Shown in pieces: positions 53,668 through 63,495 of a DNA stretch of 64,000 nucleotides (position 1 is the stretch's first letter; every line of letters begins with the position of its first letter). Source of the DNA: Segetibacter koreensis DSM 18137. Lineage in GTDB: Bacteria > Bacteroidota > Bacteroidia > Chitinophagales > Chitinophagaceae. Both the position numbers and the translations under genes were made by a program. The notes under the pieces are model-generated. The model worked only from the letters and a program-made list of their open reading frames with translations. It was not told the DNA's origin and did not search any database. The stretch covers positions 192,716-256,715 of the forward strand of contig NZ_KB893370.1 of the NCBI RefSeq assembly GCF_000374045.1, written 5' to 3'.

Positions 53668-55209
53668 TTACAGAGGAATATTTCCATGTTTCTTTCTTGG
53701 CCTTTTCACTACTTTATTTTCCAGCATGGCAAATGCTTTGATCAGTTTTTTCCTAGTGTCTTTAGGTTCAATTACTTCGTCAATAAATCCTCTTTCAGCA
53801 GCCAGGTAAGGAGTGGCAAACTTTTCGGCATACTCAGCCTCTTTCTCCGATAACTTTTTAGCAGGATCTTCAGCTTCTGAAATTTCTTTTTTGAAAATAA
53901 TCTCGCTCGCACCTTTTGCACCCATTACAGCAATTTCTGCCGTGGGCCACGCATAATTCATATCTGCACCAATGTGTTTGGAGTTCATCACATCATATGC
54001 TCCGCCGTATGCTTTCCTCGTGATCACTGTTATGCGGGGAACCGTGGCTTCACTCAATGCAAATAAAAGTTTAGCTCCGTTAGTAATGATGCCGTTCCAC
54101 TCCTGGTCTGTTCCAGGCAAAAACCCTGGCACATCAACTATCACAAGCAATGGTATATTAAAACAATCGCAAAATCTAGTAAACCTCGCTCCTTTTTTAG
54201 AACTATCAATGTCTAATACACCTGCAAGTATCATGGGTTGATTAGCAACAATTCCGATACTTCTTCCGGCTAACCTGGCAAAACCTACCACTATATTTTC
54301 CGCGTATGAATTATGAATTTCAAAAAACGAGTCAGTATCACAAATGCCGGCAATGACAGCCTTTATATCATATGGCTGATTAGTGCTTTCAGGGATAATT
54401 GTTTCCAATACTTCCCTTGTTTCATCCCCCAAAGTGTAAGGATTTTTCAAAACGGTATCTTCGCAATTTTGCGGAATATAACTTAACAGCTTTTTCACCT
54501 GGCCGATGCAATCCATATCATTGGCAGCAGTAAGATGAGTCACACCAGATTTAGTGGAATGAGTTGATGCGCCTCCAAGCTCTTCAGAACTTACTTCTTC
54601 ATGCGTTACTGTTTTCACCACGTTTGGCCCCGTTACAAACATATAACTGGTATTCTCCACCATTATGGTAAAATCAGTCATAGCAGGAGAATATACAGCT
54701 CCACCGGCACATGGCCCCATGATGGCAGATATTTGGGGAATGACCCCCGACGACTGAACATTGCGATAAAAAATATCAGCATAACCACCGAGAGAACGTA
54801 CTCCTTCCTGGATCCTTGCACCGCCAGAGTCATTTAGGCCAATCATAGGAGCTCCTCCTTTCATAGCCATATCCATGATCTTACAAATTTTCTCTGCATG
54901 CGTTTCAGATAAAGCTCCACCAAAAACAGTAAAGTCTTGTGCAAAAACGTATATGAGCCTTCCGTTTACGCTGCCATAACCGGTAATAACACCATCCCCA
55001 TAATACTGTTGTTCCTCCATCCCAAAATCTTTGGTGCGGTGTAAAACCAGTGCTCCTATCTCTTCAAATGAACCTGGATCCATCAATAAATTTATTCGTT
55101 CTCTTGCGGTAAGTTTTCCTTTGCTATGCTGAGTATCGATCCTTGCAATTCCTCCACCCAATTTGCCTTTTTCAATCTTTTCTCTTAGTATTTCGACCTT
55201 TGATTTCAT
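53668..55209 (-). CDS. Acyl-CoA carboxylase carboxyltransferase (beta) subunit
   Basis: A 513-residue carboxyltransferase of the propionyl-CoA/methylmalonyl-CoA type. It contains the crotonase-like halves of the family: [21 protein letters not shown] at the start, [33 protein letters not shown], the acyl-CoA site [22 protein letters not shown], oxyanion loop [32 protein letters not shown] and [16 protein letters not shown]. It moves CO2 from carboxybiotin to an acyl-CoA, most likely propionyl-CoA, giving methylmalonyl-CoA. It is last of three minus-strand genes, after the biotin carboxylase (38 bp gap) and carrier protein, which together form a complete enzyme. Length and motifs are normal. 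The precise acyl-CoA cannot be set from sequence alone. Confidence 0.93.
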   Translation of the reverse strand: MKSKVEILREKIEKGKLGGGIARIDTQHSKGKLTARERINLLMDPGSFEEIGALVLHRTKDFGMEEQQYYGDGVITGYGSVNGRLIYVFAQDFTVFGGALSETHAEKICKIMDMAMKGGAPMIGLNDSGGARIQEGVRSLGGYADIFYRNVQSSGVIPQISAIMGPCAGGAVYSPAMTDFTIMVENTSYMFVTGPNVVKTVTHEEVSSEELGGASTHSTKSGVTHLTAANDMDCIGQVKKLLSYIPQNCEDTVLKNPYTLGDETREVLETIIPESTNQPYDIKAVIAGICDTDSFFEIHNSYAENIVVGFARLAGRSIGIVANQPMILAGVLDIDSSKKGARFTRFCDCFNIPLLVIVDVPGFLPGTDQEWNGIITNGAKLLFALSEATVPRITVITRKAYGGAYDVMNSKHIGADMNYAWPTAEIAVMGAKGASEIIFKKEISEAEDPAKKLSEKEAEYAEKFATPYLAAERGFIDEVIEPKDTRKKLIKAFAMLENKVVKRPRKKHGNIPL

Positions 55210-55247
55210 TTACAAATATTTTTAAAAACCGCAATAATCTGTTTAAG

Positions 55248-56720
55248 TTATGCCAATCTTCTTTTCCAACTGGTGGTTTTGTGCTCTACCGGTTTCAGTA
55301 TTTTTTGTTGCTCAAGCCAGTATTTCACACCTATTAAAGCAGCCGCTTCAGCATTTGCTTTTTGCTTTTCTTTTATGAGTTCCGGTGTGTAATGATTTTT
55401 TACAAAATGAGTATCAAACTTTCCCCTAATAAAAGCTTCGTGTTCAAAAACAAAAGTGCCAAACGGCAACGTGGTTGACAAGCCTTCAATCTTAAAATTT
55501 TTAATGGCCATTTTCATTTTTTGGATAGCTTCAGTTCTGTCCTTGCCATGGGTGACTAATTTGGCTATCATAGGGTCATAATAAATAGGAATTTGCATGC
55601 CTTCTTCGTACCCATCATCTACTCTTACGCCCTCACCTTGTGGTTTTATATAAGTTGAAAGAGTGCCGATAGATGGTAAAAAATTATTCAGGGGATCTTC
55701 TGCATATACTCTCAATTCTACTGCGTGGCCGTTGATAGCCAGATCGTCTTGTGTAAAACTTAATTTTTCACCCCTTGCAATTTTTATTTGCTCTTCTACC
55801 AGGTCAATACCAGTTATCATCTCAGTAACAGGATGTTCTACCTGCAACCTCGTGTTCATCTCAAGAAAATAAAAATTCATTTTATCATCCATTAAAAATT
55901 CCACGGTGCCGGTACTTGTATAGTTACACGATCTCGCTACCATGACGGCAGCTTCACCCATTTTCTTTCTTATTTCGGGAGTCAGTATAGCGGAAGGGGC
56001 TTCTTCCACTACCTTTTGATGCCGTCGTTGTATACTACACTCCCGTTCAAACAAATGAACAGTATTTCCATAGTTATCAGCCAGCACCTGTATTTCAACA
56101 TGCCTGGGCGAGGTTACATACTTCTCAATAAAAACAGAACCATCGCCAAAAGAAGCCTCAGCTTCACTAATTGCTCTTTGCATTTGTTCTTCAAAATCAG
56201 CGTCTTTTTCAACGATCCTCATTCCTTTGCCGCCGCCACCTGCTGATGCTTTAATTAGTATGGGATAGCCGATCTGCCTTGCCGTTTCTTTCGCAACAGC
56301 AACGTCTTCAATAGCTTTATCGATGCCCGGAACCATAGGAATATTATACTGCTTAACACATTCCTTTGCAGCAAGCTTTGAACCCATTACACGCATAGCT
56401 TCAGCACGCGGGCCAATGAAAGTGATTCCCGCTTCTTCAACCTGCCGGGCAAAGTCTGCATTTTCACTAAGAAAACCGTATCCGGGATGAATTGCATCTA
56501 CAGCCAACTCTTTACAATAAGCAATGATCTTATCCCCATTTAAATAGGAAGAGGCGGAAGCAGGAGCGCCTAAACACACTGCTTCATCGGCAAATGAAAC
56601 GTGAGGTGAATTTCTATCAGCTTCAGAAAAAACTGCCACGGATTGAATACCCATTTTACGAATGGTACGCATGATACGTAATGCGATTTCTCCACGATTC
56701 GCCACTAAAATTTTTTTCAT
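55248..56720 (-). CDS. accC: Biotin carboxylase subunit (acetyl/propionyl-CoA carboxylase)
   Basis: A 490-residue ATP-grasp biotin carboxylase. The N-terminal domain starts MKKILVANRGEIALRIMRT; AIHPGYGFLSEN is at 77-87; the glycine-rich ATP loop KASAGGGGKGM at 158-168; and the catalytic segment FLEMNTRLQVEHPVTEMITG follows, with the Arg/Glu/Gln/His set of biotin carboxylases, then GHAVELRVYAEDP. It carboxylates biotin on the separate carrier protein using bicarbonate and ATP in the cytoplasm. It lies 326 bp after the carrier-protein gene, a gap mostly filled by the 14-bp minisatellite, and 38 bp before the carboxyltransferase gene. The ~25-residue basic tail (KHTTSWKRRLA) extends past typical AccC length of ~450. 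Confidence 0.95.
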   Translation of the reverse strand: MKKILVANRGEIALRIMRTIRKMGIQSVAVFSEADRNSPHVSFADEAVCLGAPASASSYLNGDKIIAYCKELAVDAIHPGYGFLSENADFARQVEEAGITFIGPRAEAMRVMGSKLAAKECVKQYNIPMVPGIDKAIEDVAVAKETARQIGYPILIKASAGGGGKGMRIVEKDADFEEQMQRAISEAEASFGDGSVFIEKYVTSPRHVEIQVLADNYGNTVHLFERECSIQRRHQKVVEEAPSAILTPEIRKKMGEAAVMVARSCNYTSTGTVEFLMDDKMNFYFLEMNTRLQVEHPVTEMITGIDLVEEQIKIARGEKLSFTQDDLAINGHAVELRVYAEDPLNNFLPSIGTLSTYIKPQGEGVRVDDGYEEGMQIPIYYDPMIAKLVTHGKDRTEAIQKMKMAIKNFKIEGLSTTLPFGTFVFEHEAFIRGKFDTHFVKNHYTPELIKEKQKANAEAAALIGVKYWLEQQKILKPVEHKTTSWKRRLA

Positions 56721-56852
56721 CTGAAATATTTACTTTAAAAGCTTTTATAATTTCCGATTACCTCTTTTTCGAGCTAAACAATCAATATTCATAAAATCTG
56801 TATTTTAGGTACAATGCAAACAACAATAGATGCCCAGCTGCTTAAAAACTGT

Positions 56853-57038
56853 AAATTGTTGGTTATAAATTGTTCGTTATAAATTGTTCGTTATAAATTG
56901 TTCATTATAAATTGTTCGTTATAAATAAATTGTTCGTTATAAATTGTTAGTTATAAATTGTTAGTTATAAATTGTTAGTTATAAATTGTTCATTATAAAT
57001 TGTTCATCCCAAATTGTTTATCGTAAACTGTTCATTGT
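56853..57038. repeat. 14-bp minisatellite, 13 copies, inside the carboxylase operon
   Basis: The unit AAATTGTTCGTTAT (minus strand ATAACGAACAATTT) is repeated 13 times without spacers, with a 4-bp AAAT insertion at 56923-56926. Copies vary at positions 9-10 (CG, CA, AG, GG) in runs, and the last three drift (CATCCC, TATCGT, ACTG..TTGT). It starts 9 bp after the carrier-protein stop and ends ~130 bp before the biotin carboxylase start on the transcribed strand. Confidence 0.95.
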
Positions 57039-57046
57039 TCTTTGAA

Positions 57047-57541
57047 TTACTCCAATTCCACTAATACCTGTCCTTTTTCAACAGCCTCCCCTGCGCTAAC
57101 CGCAACCCGCTTAATAGTTGCGTCTGTATATATCAATATGCTGTTTTCCATCTTCATAGCAACCAAGATTAAGATCTTATCTCCTTCTGACACTTGCTGT
57201 CCTTCAGAAACCGCAATTTCAAGTACCAGTCCCGGCATTGGGGCTTTTATCTCTTTTATTTGCTTACCCGCCACGGTACTAAATCCCATTTTATCCAACA
57301 TCAGGTCCAGTTCATCCTCGATGTGTATATGAAAACTTTCGCCCTCTATTTCTATGGTTTGCATTTTTGCCGATCGATCTGCTTCAATCAAAACAGCGTT
57401 CACTGATCGCTGGTTCTTCAACAGGTTAAATACTGTTGGCGATTTTTGAACCAGGTCAATGGCTTCAACCTGATCTTGTGTAAAGCAAAATTCAAATTCA
57501 TTCACTTTTACTTTATACACCACTGAATTGTTTTCTGACAT
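57047..57541 (-). CDS. Biotin carboxyl carrier protein
   Basis: A 164-residue carrier subunit. The C-terminal 80 residues form a biotinyl/lipoyl domain: KAPMPGLVLEIAVSEGQQVSEGDKILILVAMKMENSILI, with Lys130 in AMKM as the biotinylation site; Val127 replaces the Glu of the common EAMKM. The N-terminal ~85 residues (EFEFCFTQDQVEAIDLVQKSP ... MLDKMG) match the extra domain seen in Bacteroidota carboxylase carriers, where it may dock to the other subunits. It is first in the order carrier, biotin carboxylase, carboxyltransferase, so the three subunits are encoded separately rather than fused. The tandem minisatellite begins 9 bp after its stop. Confidence 0.93.
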   Translation of the reverse strand: MSENNSVVYKVKVNEFEFCFTQDQVEAIDLVQKSPTVFNLLKNQRSVNAVLIEADRSAKMQTIEIEGESFHIHIEDELDLMLDKMGFSTVAGKQIKEIKAPMPGLVLEIAVSEGQQVSEGDKILILVAMKMENSILIYTDATIKRVAVSAGEAVEKGQVLVELE

Positions 57542-58168
57542 GGGTGGAGTTTATAGAATTTGTTTAACTCATTAAGATAAAAATGAGAGTAGTATTTATA
57601 TATGCGAATGTAGTTTTTATAGTAATAAAACGTTGGTTTAAAAATTTTGAGGTCAAGTCTTTTTTATCATCCTTTTTACCTGTCGTTGATGTTGTGATAG
57701 GGGTATTGGCAATTCCAGTAATGTAAGACATATGAGGGCAAGAACATGTCACTGGACCTCGCAAATAGAAAAAACCTTAAAAATTTATTTGTTTAAAAAT
57801 TTCTTTTTCAGGGGAAAACCAACTTAAACACTTTTCCGTATTTTTTTAAAAGAAGTAAAAATTATTACTTGTGATATTGGTCTTATGCTACCTACTATAC
57901 GGCATTTATTGCAGAACTTACTATTCAATAAATATTGTGAGTTTAAAATACCAAATACAGATTAATAAATGGTGATTTTAGGATCCAATTACAAACAAAC
58001 TTCTTTTCTCTGATAATTATTAACCTGTTGACTAGCACTGATTTCCCGACTAACCATCCAATTGTTTATTCTTTTTCGGCATTTACTATTTACCCCTTAT
58101 GACCCTCCTTTGAGGTAAGAAAGCTTTTTAATAACGAAATTAATTTTTCACTTATAAATACCTTTATT
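57542..58168. other. Intergenic region without recognised gene
   Basis: The 627 bases between the carrier gene (minus) and the NTF2 gene (plus) hold a 66-codon minus-strand frame (57564-57764) with low-complexity composition and no family resemblance, which I do not call a gene. No repeat or strong hairpin was noticed. It probably carries the two divergent promoters. Confidence 0.5.
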
Positions 58169-58993
58169 ATGTCTACAGCAATTTTAACTGACAATGCAAC
58201 AACAGTAGCCAAAATGTACCAGGCCTTTAGCCGTGGCGACATTCCTTACATTTTAAGCAATGTAGCTGATGATTGTACCTGGATAGGCGCAGGAGAAGGT
58301 TCTCTGCCGCAAGGCGGAATGTATATCGGTAAAGATGCAATTCGCTTTTTCAGGCAACTGGAAGAAAACGAGGAATTTAACTCCTTCAATGTCACTTCTA
58401 TTAATAATATCAATGATGTTGAAGTGGTAGCTTTTGGCGACATGAAAACCACTTCAAAAACAACCGGCAACAAGATTGCATGTGATTGGACCATGCATTG
58501 GAAATTTAATGAAGAAGGCAAGGCGGTATATTTTCATGATTTTTTTGACACAGCTGCGGCTTACCTTGCTGAACAAAAAGAAACCCAAACTTCAAAAAAA
58601 GAACACAATATTAGTATTGTAAAAAGAGCATTTGAAAACTTTTCAAAAGGAAACATACAGGGTATACTTGACTGTTGCACAAATGATGTAGTTTGGGGCT
58701 CGCATGAAAATCTTAGAGTACCTTATGCCAAAACCTTTTATGGTAAACAAGGTGCAGGAGAATTTTTTTCATTATTATCCGAAAGCATTAACTATTTAGC
58801 GTTTGAGCCAAAAGAATATTATGCCGATGGCGACAAGGTATTCGTCAAGGGCAATCATAAAGCAACCGTGAAATCAACAGGTAAAAGTTTTGCTCATGAT
58901 CTGCTTATGGAGTTTACTTTAAAAGATGGAAAAATTTGTTCTTTTTTTGCCTGGGTAGATACCCATGACCAGGCGCAGGCTTTTCAAGCTTAA
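58169..58993 (+). CDS. Tandem SnoaL-like (NTF2-fold) protein
   Basis: A 274-residue cytoplasmic protein made of two NTF2/SnoaL-like domains, residues ~8-132 and ~143-272. Each has the same pattern: (T)VAKMYQAFSRGDIPYILSNVADDCTWIG and SIVKRAFENFSKGNIQGILDCCTNDVVWGS, then GMYIGKDAIRFFRQL / KTFYGKQGAGEFFSLL, then KSTGK/KTTGNK strands. The duplication within one chain is plain. Single NTF2-like proteins of this type act as small enzymes, ligand-binding proteins or stress-responsive proteins; no catalytic residue can be picked. It is alone between divergent and degraded genes, so the context gives no role. Confidence 0.85.
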   Translation: MSTAILTDNATTVAKMYQAFSRGDIPYILSNVADDCTWIGAGEGSLPQGGMYIGKDAIRFFRQLEENEEFNSFNVTSINNINDVEVVAFGDMKTTSKTTGNKIACDWTMHWKFNEEGKAVYFHDFFDTAAAYLAEQKETQTSKKEHNISIVKRAFENFSKGNIQGILDCCTNDVVWGSHENLRVPYAKTFYGKQGAGEFFSLLSESINYLAFEPKEYYADGDKVFVKGNHKATVKSTGKSFAHDLLMEFTLKDGKICSFFAWVDTHDQAQAFQA

Positions 58994-59183
58994 AAGTTTT
59001 TTATTGATAATTCTTCTTTCCAAGTGGGCTTCAGACCAAATTAGTAAGGATTATTATTTTCGATCTTAAATTTATTTGTTCCATTACCTCGTCACGCCTT
59101 GGGGAAATTGCATTTATGTCGGGCCATAAAACATTCGTGCTTATAACTAGCCGAGATGAGTGTAGATATGGCCCGTCAATCTC

Positions 59184-59965
59184 TTACCGCACCTTACCGG
59201 CAGCATTTTCTAAAACAACATTAGAAAATGTACCTGTACCAACTTTATCAGGTGAATGTGAGCAGAAGCCAATACCAACATAAAATGGACTATCTATATG
59301 CAGCTCGATTGGGTTACCTAACTGGTGCATCGGTTCGCCTTTCATGCTGACAAAAATGGCGAAGGCATCGCCACGCTTTTCTATGCCAATACGATGAGCG
59401 CCTTTCTCGTCAACACGCATTTCTTTAAGATTTTGGTTTTTTTCCGGTCGCCAGGCAAGGTGCATCAAACCGGCGACGTGAAGGGCCACCATGGCTTCTT
59501 TAGAATGATCCTCGAGGCTTTGGCGTATAATAACTACAACTTTGCGATCAGCGTAGCCGGTAGTATCGGGAAAGCTAACGTCAGCTGCCAGCGATACATC
59601 GCCAGACATTTTCTTCCACAGATAACGGAATTCGTCATGGGTATACCAGATATTATAACCGGCAGAGTTGATAATGTACTGTTTGGTAGCAGGGTCATAA
59701 CTGGATGAGCCGGGACACCAGTGCAGCCCCTACATCGCTCTGACCGTCGAATATGCCTATGGGAGTATTTTCTGTTCGCGCAGGTCGATGGAAATCTAAT
59801 GGCGGCGGAACTTGTTTATGTGTTGCAGATCCTGGCAGAGCCCAATTCGGCACCTCTACTTTTGAACTTGTTGTTTGTGCCGCCAGCCGATGTGATCGGG
59901 CACAAAATACCGTGGAAATCAGCAGGATGAATAAACCTTGTTTTTGGCGAGGATATAATTACAAA
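59184..59965 (-). pseudogene. Broken DUF1349/concanavalin A-like secreted protein gene
   Basis: An almost complete gene is visible on the minus strand but cannot be translated in one piece. Part 1 (about 59965-59716) has a signal-like core GLFILLISTVFCARSHRLAAQ, then KVEVPNWALPGSATH and TPIGIFDGQSDVGAAL. After a one-base insertion near 59715 part 2 goes on in a new frame with PGSSSYDPATKQYIIN, AGYNIWYTHDEFRYLWKKMSGD, LAADVSFPD and the end FSNVVLENAAGKVR at 59184. The fold is DUF1349/beta-xylosidase-C-like, a sugar-binding lectin-like unit. There is no start codon in the first part; a TAA blocks it. The intact C-terminal frame (59609-59184, 141 codons) could still be read only from an internal ATG. 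Confidence 0.8.
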
Positions 59966-59984
59966 AACTATTATTCTTCGTAGT

Positions 59985-60402
59985 TATTAACTTTATTAAC
60001 ATCTTCATTTTATGTTTTTATTTATATAATCAAATAAACCTTCATTAAAAATAGAGATTATTTACATTCGATATTGACATTTTCATGAGCATCTCTATGA
60101 TAATGTGTGTTACTCTAAACGTGCTATGCAATTAAATACAATTTAAATGCAACAAGTATTTATTGTGCGAATCCTCCTTGGCTATTGTTGTTAAAACACA
60201 CCCAAGCTTGGTACTTTAGTGAAAACATTTGAAGTCAAATTTCATTTATTTTTTAAGAAACTTCTGCACCTACCCCATTTGCGCACACCCTAAAAATAGG
60301 GACTATCTAAAATAGGGCTGTGATAGAAATCGCAGCCCTATTACCAAAAATTCTAAAAACAGTTGTAAGATGATTAGTTGATGAAAGATTGTTATTACTC
60401 AG
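59985..60402. other. AT-rich intergenic region with hairpin near 3' end of delta-60 gene
   Basis: These ~420 bases hold no gene I can support. The only structure is the strong hairpin at 60311-60342, described separately. Confidence 0.5.
60311..60342 (-). terminator. Strong hairpin with AGAA loop, repeat family member 2
   Basis: AATAGGGCTGTGAT (60311-60324) pairs with ATCGCAGCCCTATT (60329-60342) over 14 bp with one G-U, four-base loop AGAA. It lies 60 bp past the stop of the delta-60 gene on the minus strand and is followed there by TTTTAG. It shares the GATAGAAATC core and 3' flank ATTCTAAAAAC with the element at 53405, so they may be one repeat family. Confidence 0.75.
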
Positions 60403-63400
60403 CTACAGCTTTACAAATTGCTTGTACGTGACCTTATCTCCGCTTACAACTTTTACAGTATACACTCCTTCCGTGAGAGATGAGACATCTATTTGTACGT
60501 TTGAATTACTTGTTTGAATTGTTTTCGCTACAACTCCTGACGCAGATATAATTGAAATAGTTGTTGGTTTATCTTGATTTGATAGAACAGTAGTAACCTG
60601 TAAAACATTCCTGGCAGGATTAGGGCTAAGTTTCAAATTTATCGCGGCTTTGCCGTCTCCGAATATTAATCTGCTACTTACGATGGTCGTACTATTTATA
60701 GTTATGGTTACAGGTGCAGAGGTGCTTGACAATCCCCTTGCATCATAAGCTTTTGCTGTTATTTTGTATTTTCCTGGCTGTGCATTCATCCAATTATAGG
60801 TGTAAGGGTAAATGTATTCTGTTCTCAATAAAGTTGTTCCATTATAAAACTCTACCTTACTTATTCTATCGTTTGCATCATGGGCGTCAGCAATTAAGCG
60901 GATAGTTGCCGGACTCGTGTAAGTGGTATCATGCATCGGGTTTATAATGGTTACAACAGGTGCTACATTAGAATCTGCTACCAATACGCTTATAGCATTA
61001 GATGTAATAATATTGCTGTTTTCATCATATGCTTTTGCGGTAAGCGTATAAGTGCCCGCAGGAACATCTGTCCATAAAAAACCATAAGGAGAAACAGTCT
61101 CCGTATGTATCAGAGTTGTATCGCTATAAAAACGAACTTTGGTTATTGTACTACTTACATTAGCAACTAAAGCATTAAGTTTAATTCTTGCAGGTGCGGA
61201 GTATTTTACAATATTAGCTGGAATGGAGAGAGTTACAGCAGGAGCTTTGGTTTCATCAGCAAGAAGATAACGAGCTATAATTCCAACAGGACCTAATGCA
61301 TTACCCCCGCCCACTGCATACAATTTATTATCTGAAATAAGAACTTTTTGTATCGTACCACTTATTGATACTTGTTGAAAATTATTAAATCTCTCATCAG
61401 GGGTTCCATCATTATTATAACGTGCAAGAGCAAAAGAAGGGTCATACACCTCATCATAACCTAAATCGCCAACGCTACCGCCTACAACTATTTTTCCATC
61501 TTTTTGAATGGCTACACTCCTTGCGTCACTTCCACGGTAATCCTCCAATTCACCGTCGCCTGAAAAAGTACTATCAAGGTTACCATCAGAGTTATAGCGA
61601 GCAATGGTAATATGGGGTCCGTATCCGCGATAGCCATATCTCCACTGTCCTGATACTACTATTCTTCCATCTTCCTGGATTGCAACCGCCTCTGCCGAAT
61701 AATTGTCTTCATCATTTTCATCATTCGGAGCAAAATCAATTGCCTGGTATCCATCTTCAGAAAATGTACTGTCAATACTTCCATCTTTATTAAACCTTGC
61801 AATTTCAAAAACATATAAACCACCTACAACTACAATTTTTCCATCCTTTTGCAAGGCAATGTCTTTCCACGTCGTACCTGAATTTATTTTACCCTTAATA
61901 CCAAAACTCAAATCGGCTGATCCATTCTTATTATAACGCGCAATGCCTGAGCCTGACACCACTATTTTGCCATCGGCCTGAACAGCTACGCTGTTATAAT
62001 CGCCGGACATTATTTTGCCATTGCTTCCGAAACTAACATCTGGTCGGCCATCGGTATTATAACGGGCAATGCCGCTACCTGCCACTACAATTTTGCCGTC
62101 CGTTTCAATGGCAATATCGTTCCAACCGCTTGAATAAACTTTCCCATTTTTCCCAAAACCAGTATCGGGTGAGCCATCGTTATTATAGCGAGCGACTTCC
62201 GATCCTGCAACTACAATTTTACCGTCAGCCTGCGCGACAGAACTTGTATAATTAGTAGGATCACTGAAATGTAGTGCAAGGGTTAACTTTCCATCCTGAT
62301 CAAATGTTTTATCAAGGCTGCCATTGCTGTTATACCTGGCCGCTACGATACGTGAAAGCCCTCCTTTATCTGTATAACCTGCTATGGAAATCGCACCATT
62401 ACTTCCGATAACGATATTGGTATAGTAGGTGGAGTCTACATCTAAGTCTGTGTTGTACAATAATTTCCCATCACCTGACAGAGTCTTATCCGGGCTTCCA
62501 TCAGAATTAAAGCGAACAAGTCCAAAAAATTGGTCATACACATTATGTTTTACTGAAACAACTATTTTTCCATCATTTTCAAAAAGTATGGAGCCTGGAG
62601 TGTAATCCGTTGTAATCACTCCATTATTGCCGAAGGAACTATCCACGCCTCCAATGCTATTGTAACGGGATATGTAGTCAGGACCACCAACTACAATTTT
62701 TCCATCACTTTGTATTGCTACGGTTGAAGGATATGATGGGATTTCAGTTCTTGAAAAAGTGGTATCGTTACTCCCATCAATATTAAAGCGATTTACGGCA
62801 TAAGGATTATAATCTAAAGCAGCAACCATTTTTCCATCATTTTGAAATGCATATGGAGAATCAAAATCATATAGATTTAACATTACTACTTGTTCTTTAC
62901 TGCCATCCTGATTATAATATGCAACAACTAATTGATTTCCATTGTAGTTGGAAGTCTCACAAAGCAAAATTATTTTTCCATCATTTAGTATCGTTAGAGA
63001 CAAGGGGACCTGAGAGTCTCTACCAAAATTTTCAATCTTTTTTCCAAAAGAATTGTCCAGACTCCCGTCGGTGTTATAGCGAACCATCAATACCTCCCTT
63101 CCCAAATGACTGTTAACAGAACCTGCCACTACTATTTTACCATCGGGTTGCATTGCTGCATATGCTCCTCCCTCTACCGGACAACAGTATGATGGGTTTA
63201 AAGGTAATGGTTTTGAGTAGCCATTGTTTCCATAGCTAATGTCGGGCGAGCCATCAGCATGTATTTTTTTAATGAAAGTTCCAAATTTCTCACCTGGAGC
63301 TTCAATAAGAATATACATACTTCCATCTAGTTGTAACATCAATCGTTTTGCTTTAGAAGGAACATCTCTGCCAGATCCAGTATTTGTTTTTACAATACCA

Positions 63401-63495
63401 TTCGCTCCGAATGATGAATCAAGCTGGCCCGGCTGCGAATAAATAATTGCAGAAAAGCAAAAAAACACATTAAAAAGTAAAAGGTATTTTTTCAT
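60403..63495 (-). CDS. Delta-60 repeat T9SS protein with Ig-like domains
   Basis: A 1030-residue secreted protein. The signal peptide (1-20, IIYSQ) is followed by a long beta-propeller of delta-60 repeats (TIGR02608-like, ~50-57 residues each): units such as QPDGKIVVAGS, ARYNTDGRPDVSFGSNGKI, DGKIVVSGSGIARYN repeat about 14 times to ~ residue 750, with DG and GNGKI turns. Two Ig-like repeats follow (TAKAYDENSNIITSNAI... and TSAPVTITINS; about 780-950). The last ~77 residues form the Por secretion tail (LKLSPNPARNVLQVTTVL ... VTYKQFVKL), so the protein is a type IX secretion substrate. Such proteins are large surface or extracellular beta-propellers of unknown ligand. It is the largest cargo in the window and ends with a strong hairpin. 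Confidence 0.9.
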   Translation of the reverse strand: MKKYLLLFNVFFCFSAIIYSQPGQLDSSFGANGIVKTNTGSGRDVPSKAKRLMLQLDGSMYILIEAPGEKFGTFIKKIHADGSPDISYGNNGYSKPLPLNPSYCCPVEGGAYAAMQPDGKIVVAGSVNSHLGREVLMVRYNTDGSLDNSFGKKIENFGRDSQVPLSLTILNDGKIILLCETSNYNGNQLVVAYYNQDGSKEQVVMLNLYDFDSPYAFQNDGKMVAALDYNPYAVNRFNIDGSNDTTFSRTEIPSYPSTVAIQSDGKIVVGGPDYISRYNSIGGVDSSFGNNGVITTDYTPGSILFENDGKIVVSVKHNVYDQFFGLVRFNSDGSPDKTLSGDGKLLYNTDLDVDSTYYTNIVIGSNGAISIAGYTDKGGLSRIVAARYNSNGSLDKTFDQDGKLTLALHFSDPTNYTSSVAQADGKIVVAGSEVARYNNDGSPDTGFGKNGKVYSSGWNDIAIETDGKIVVAGSGIARYNTDGRPDVSFGSNGKIMSGDYNSVAVQADGKIVVSGSGIARYNKNGSADLSFGIKGKINSGTTWKDIALQKDGKIVVVGGLYVFEIARFNKDGSIDSTFSEDGYQAIDFAPNDENDEDNYSAEAVAIQEDGRIVVSGQWRYGYRGYGPHITIARYNSDGNLDSTFSGDGELEDYRGSDARSVAIQKDGKIVVGGSVGDLGYDEVYDPSFALARYNNDGTPDERFNNFQQVSISGTIQKVLISDNKLYAVGGGNALGPVGIIARYLLADETKAPAVTLSIPANIVKYSAPARIKLNALVANVSSTITKVRFYSDTTLIHTETVSPYGFLWTDVPAGTYTLTAKAYDENSNIITSNAISVLVADSNVAPVVTIINPMHDTTYTSPATIRLIADAHDANDRISKVEFYNGTTLLRTEYIYPYTYNWMNAQPGKYKITAKAYDARGLSSTSAPVTITINSTTIVSSRLIFGDGKAAINLKLSPNPARNVLQVTTVLSNQDKPTTISIISASGVVAKTIQTSNSNVQIDVSSLTEGVYTVKVVSGDKVTYKQFVKL

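Noticed and set aside
56853-57038. CRISPR array
   Set aside because: The 14-bp units follow each other directly without spacers and there are no cas genes; this is a minisatellite.
57564-57764. 66-codon minus-strand frame upstream of the carrier-protein gene
   Set aside because: Low-complexity, Thr/Ile-rich, no recognisable motif; insufficient support for a gene.
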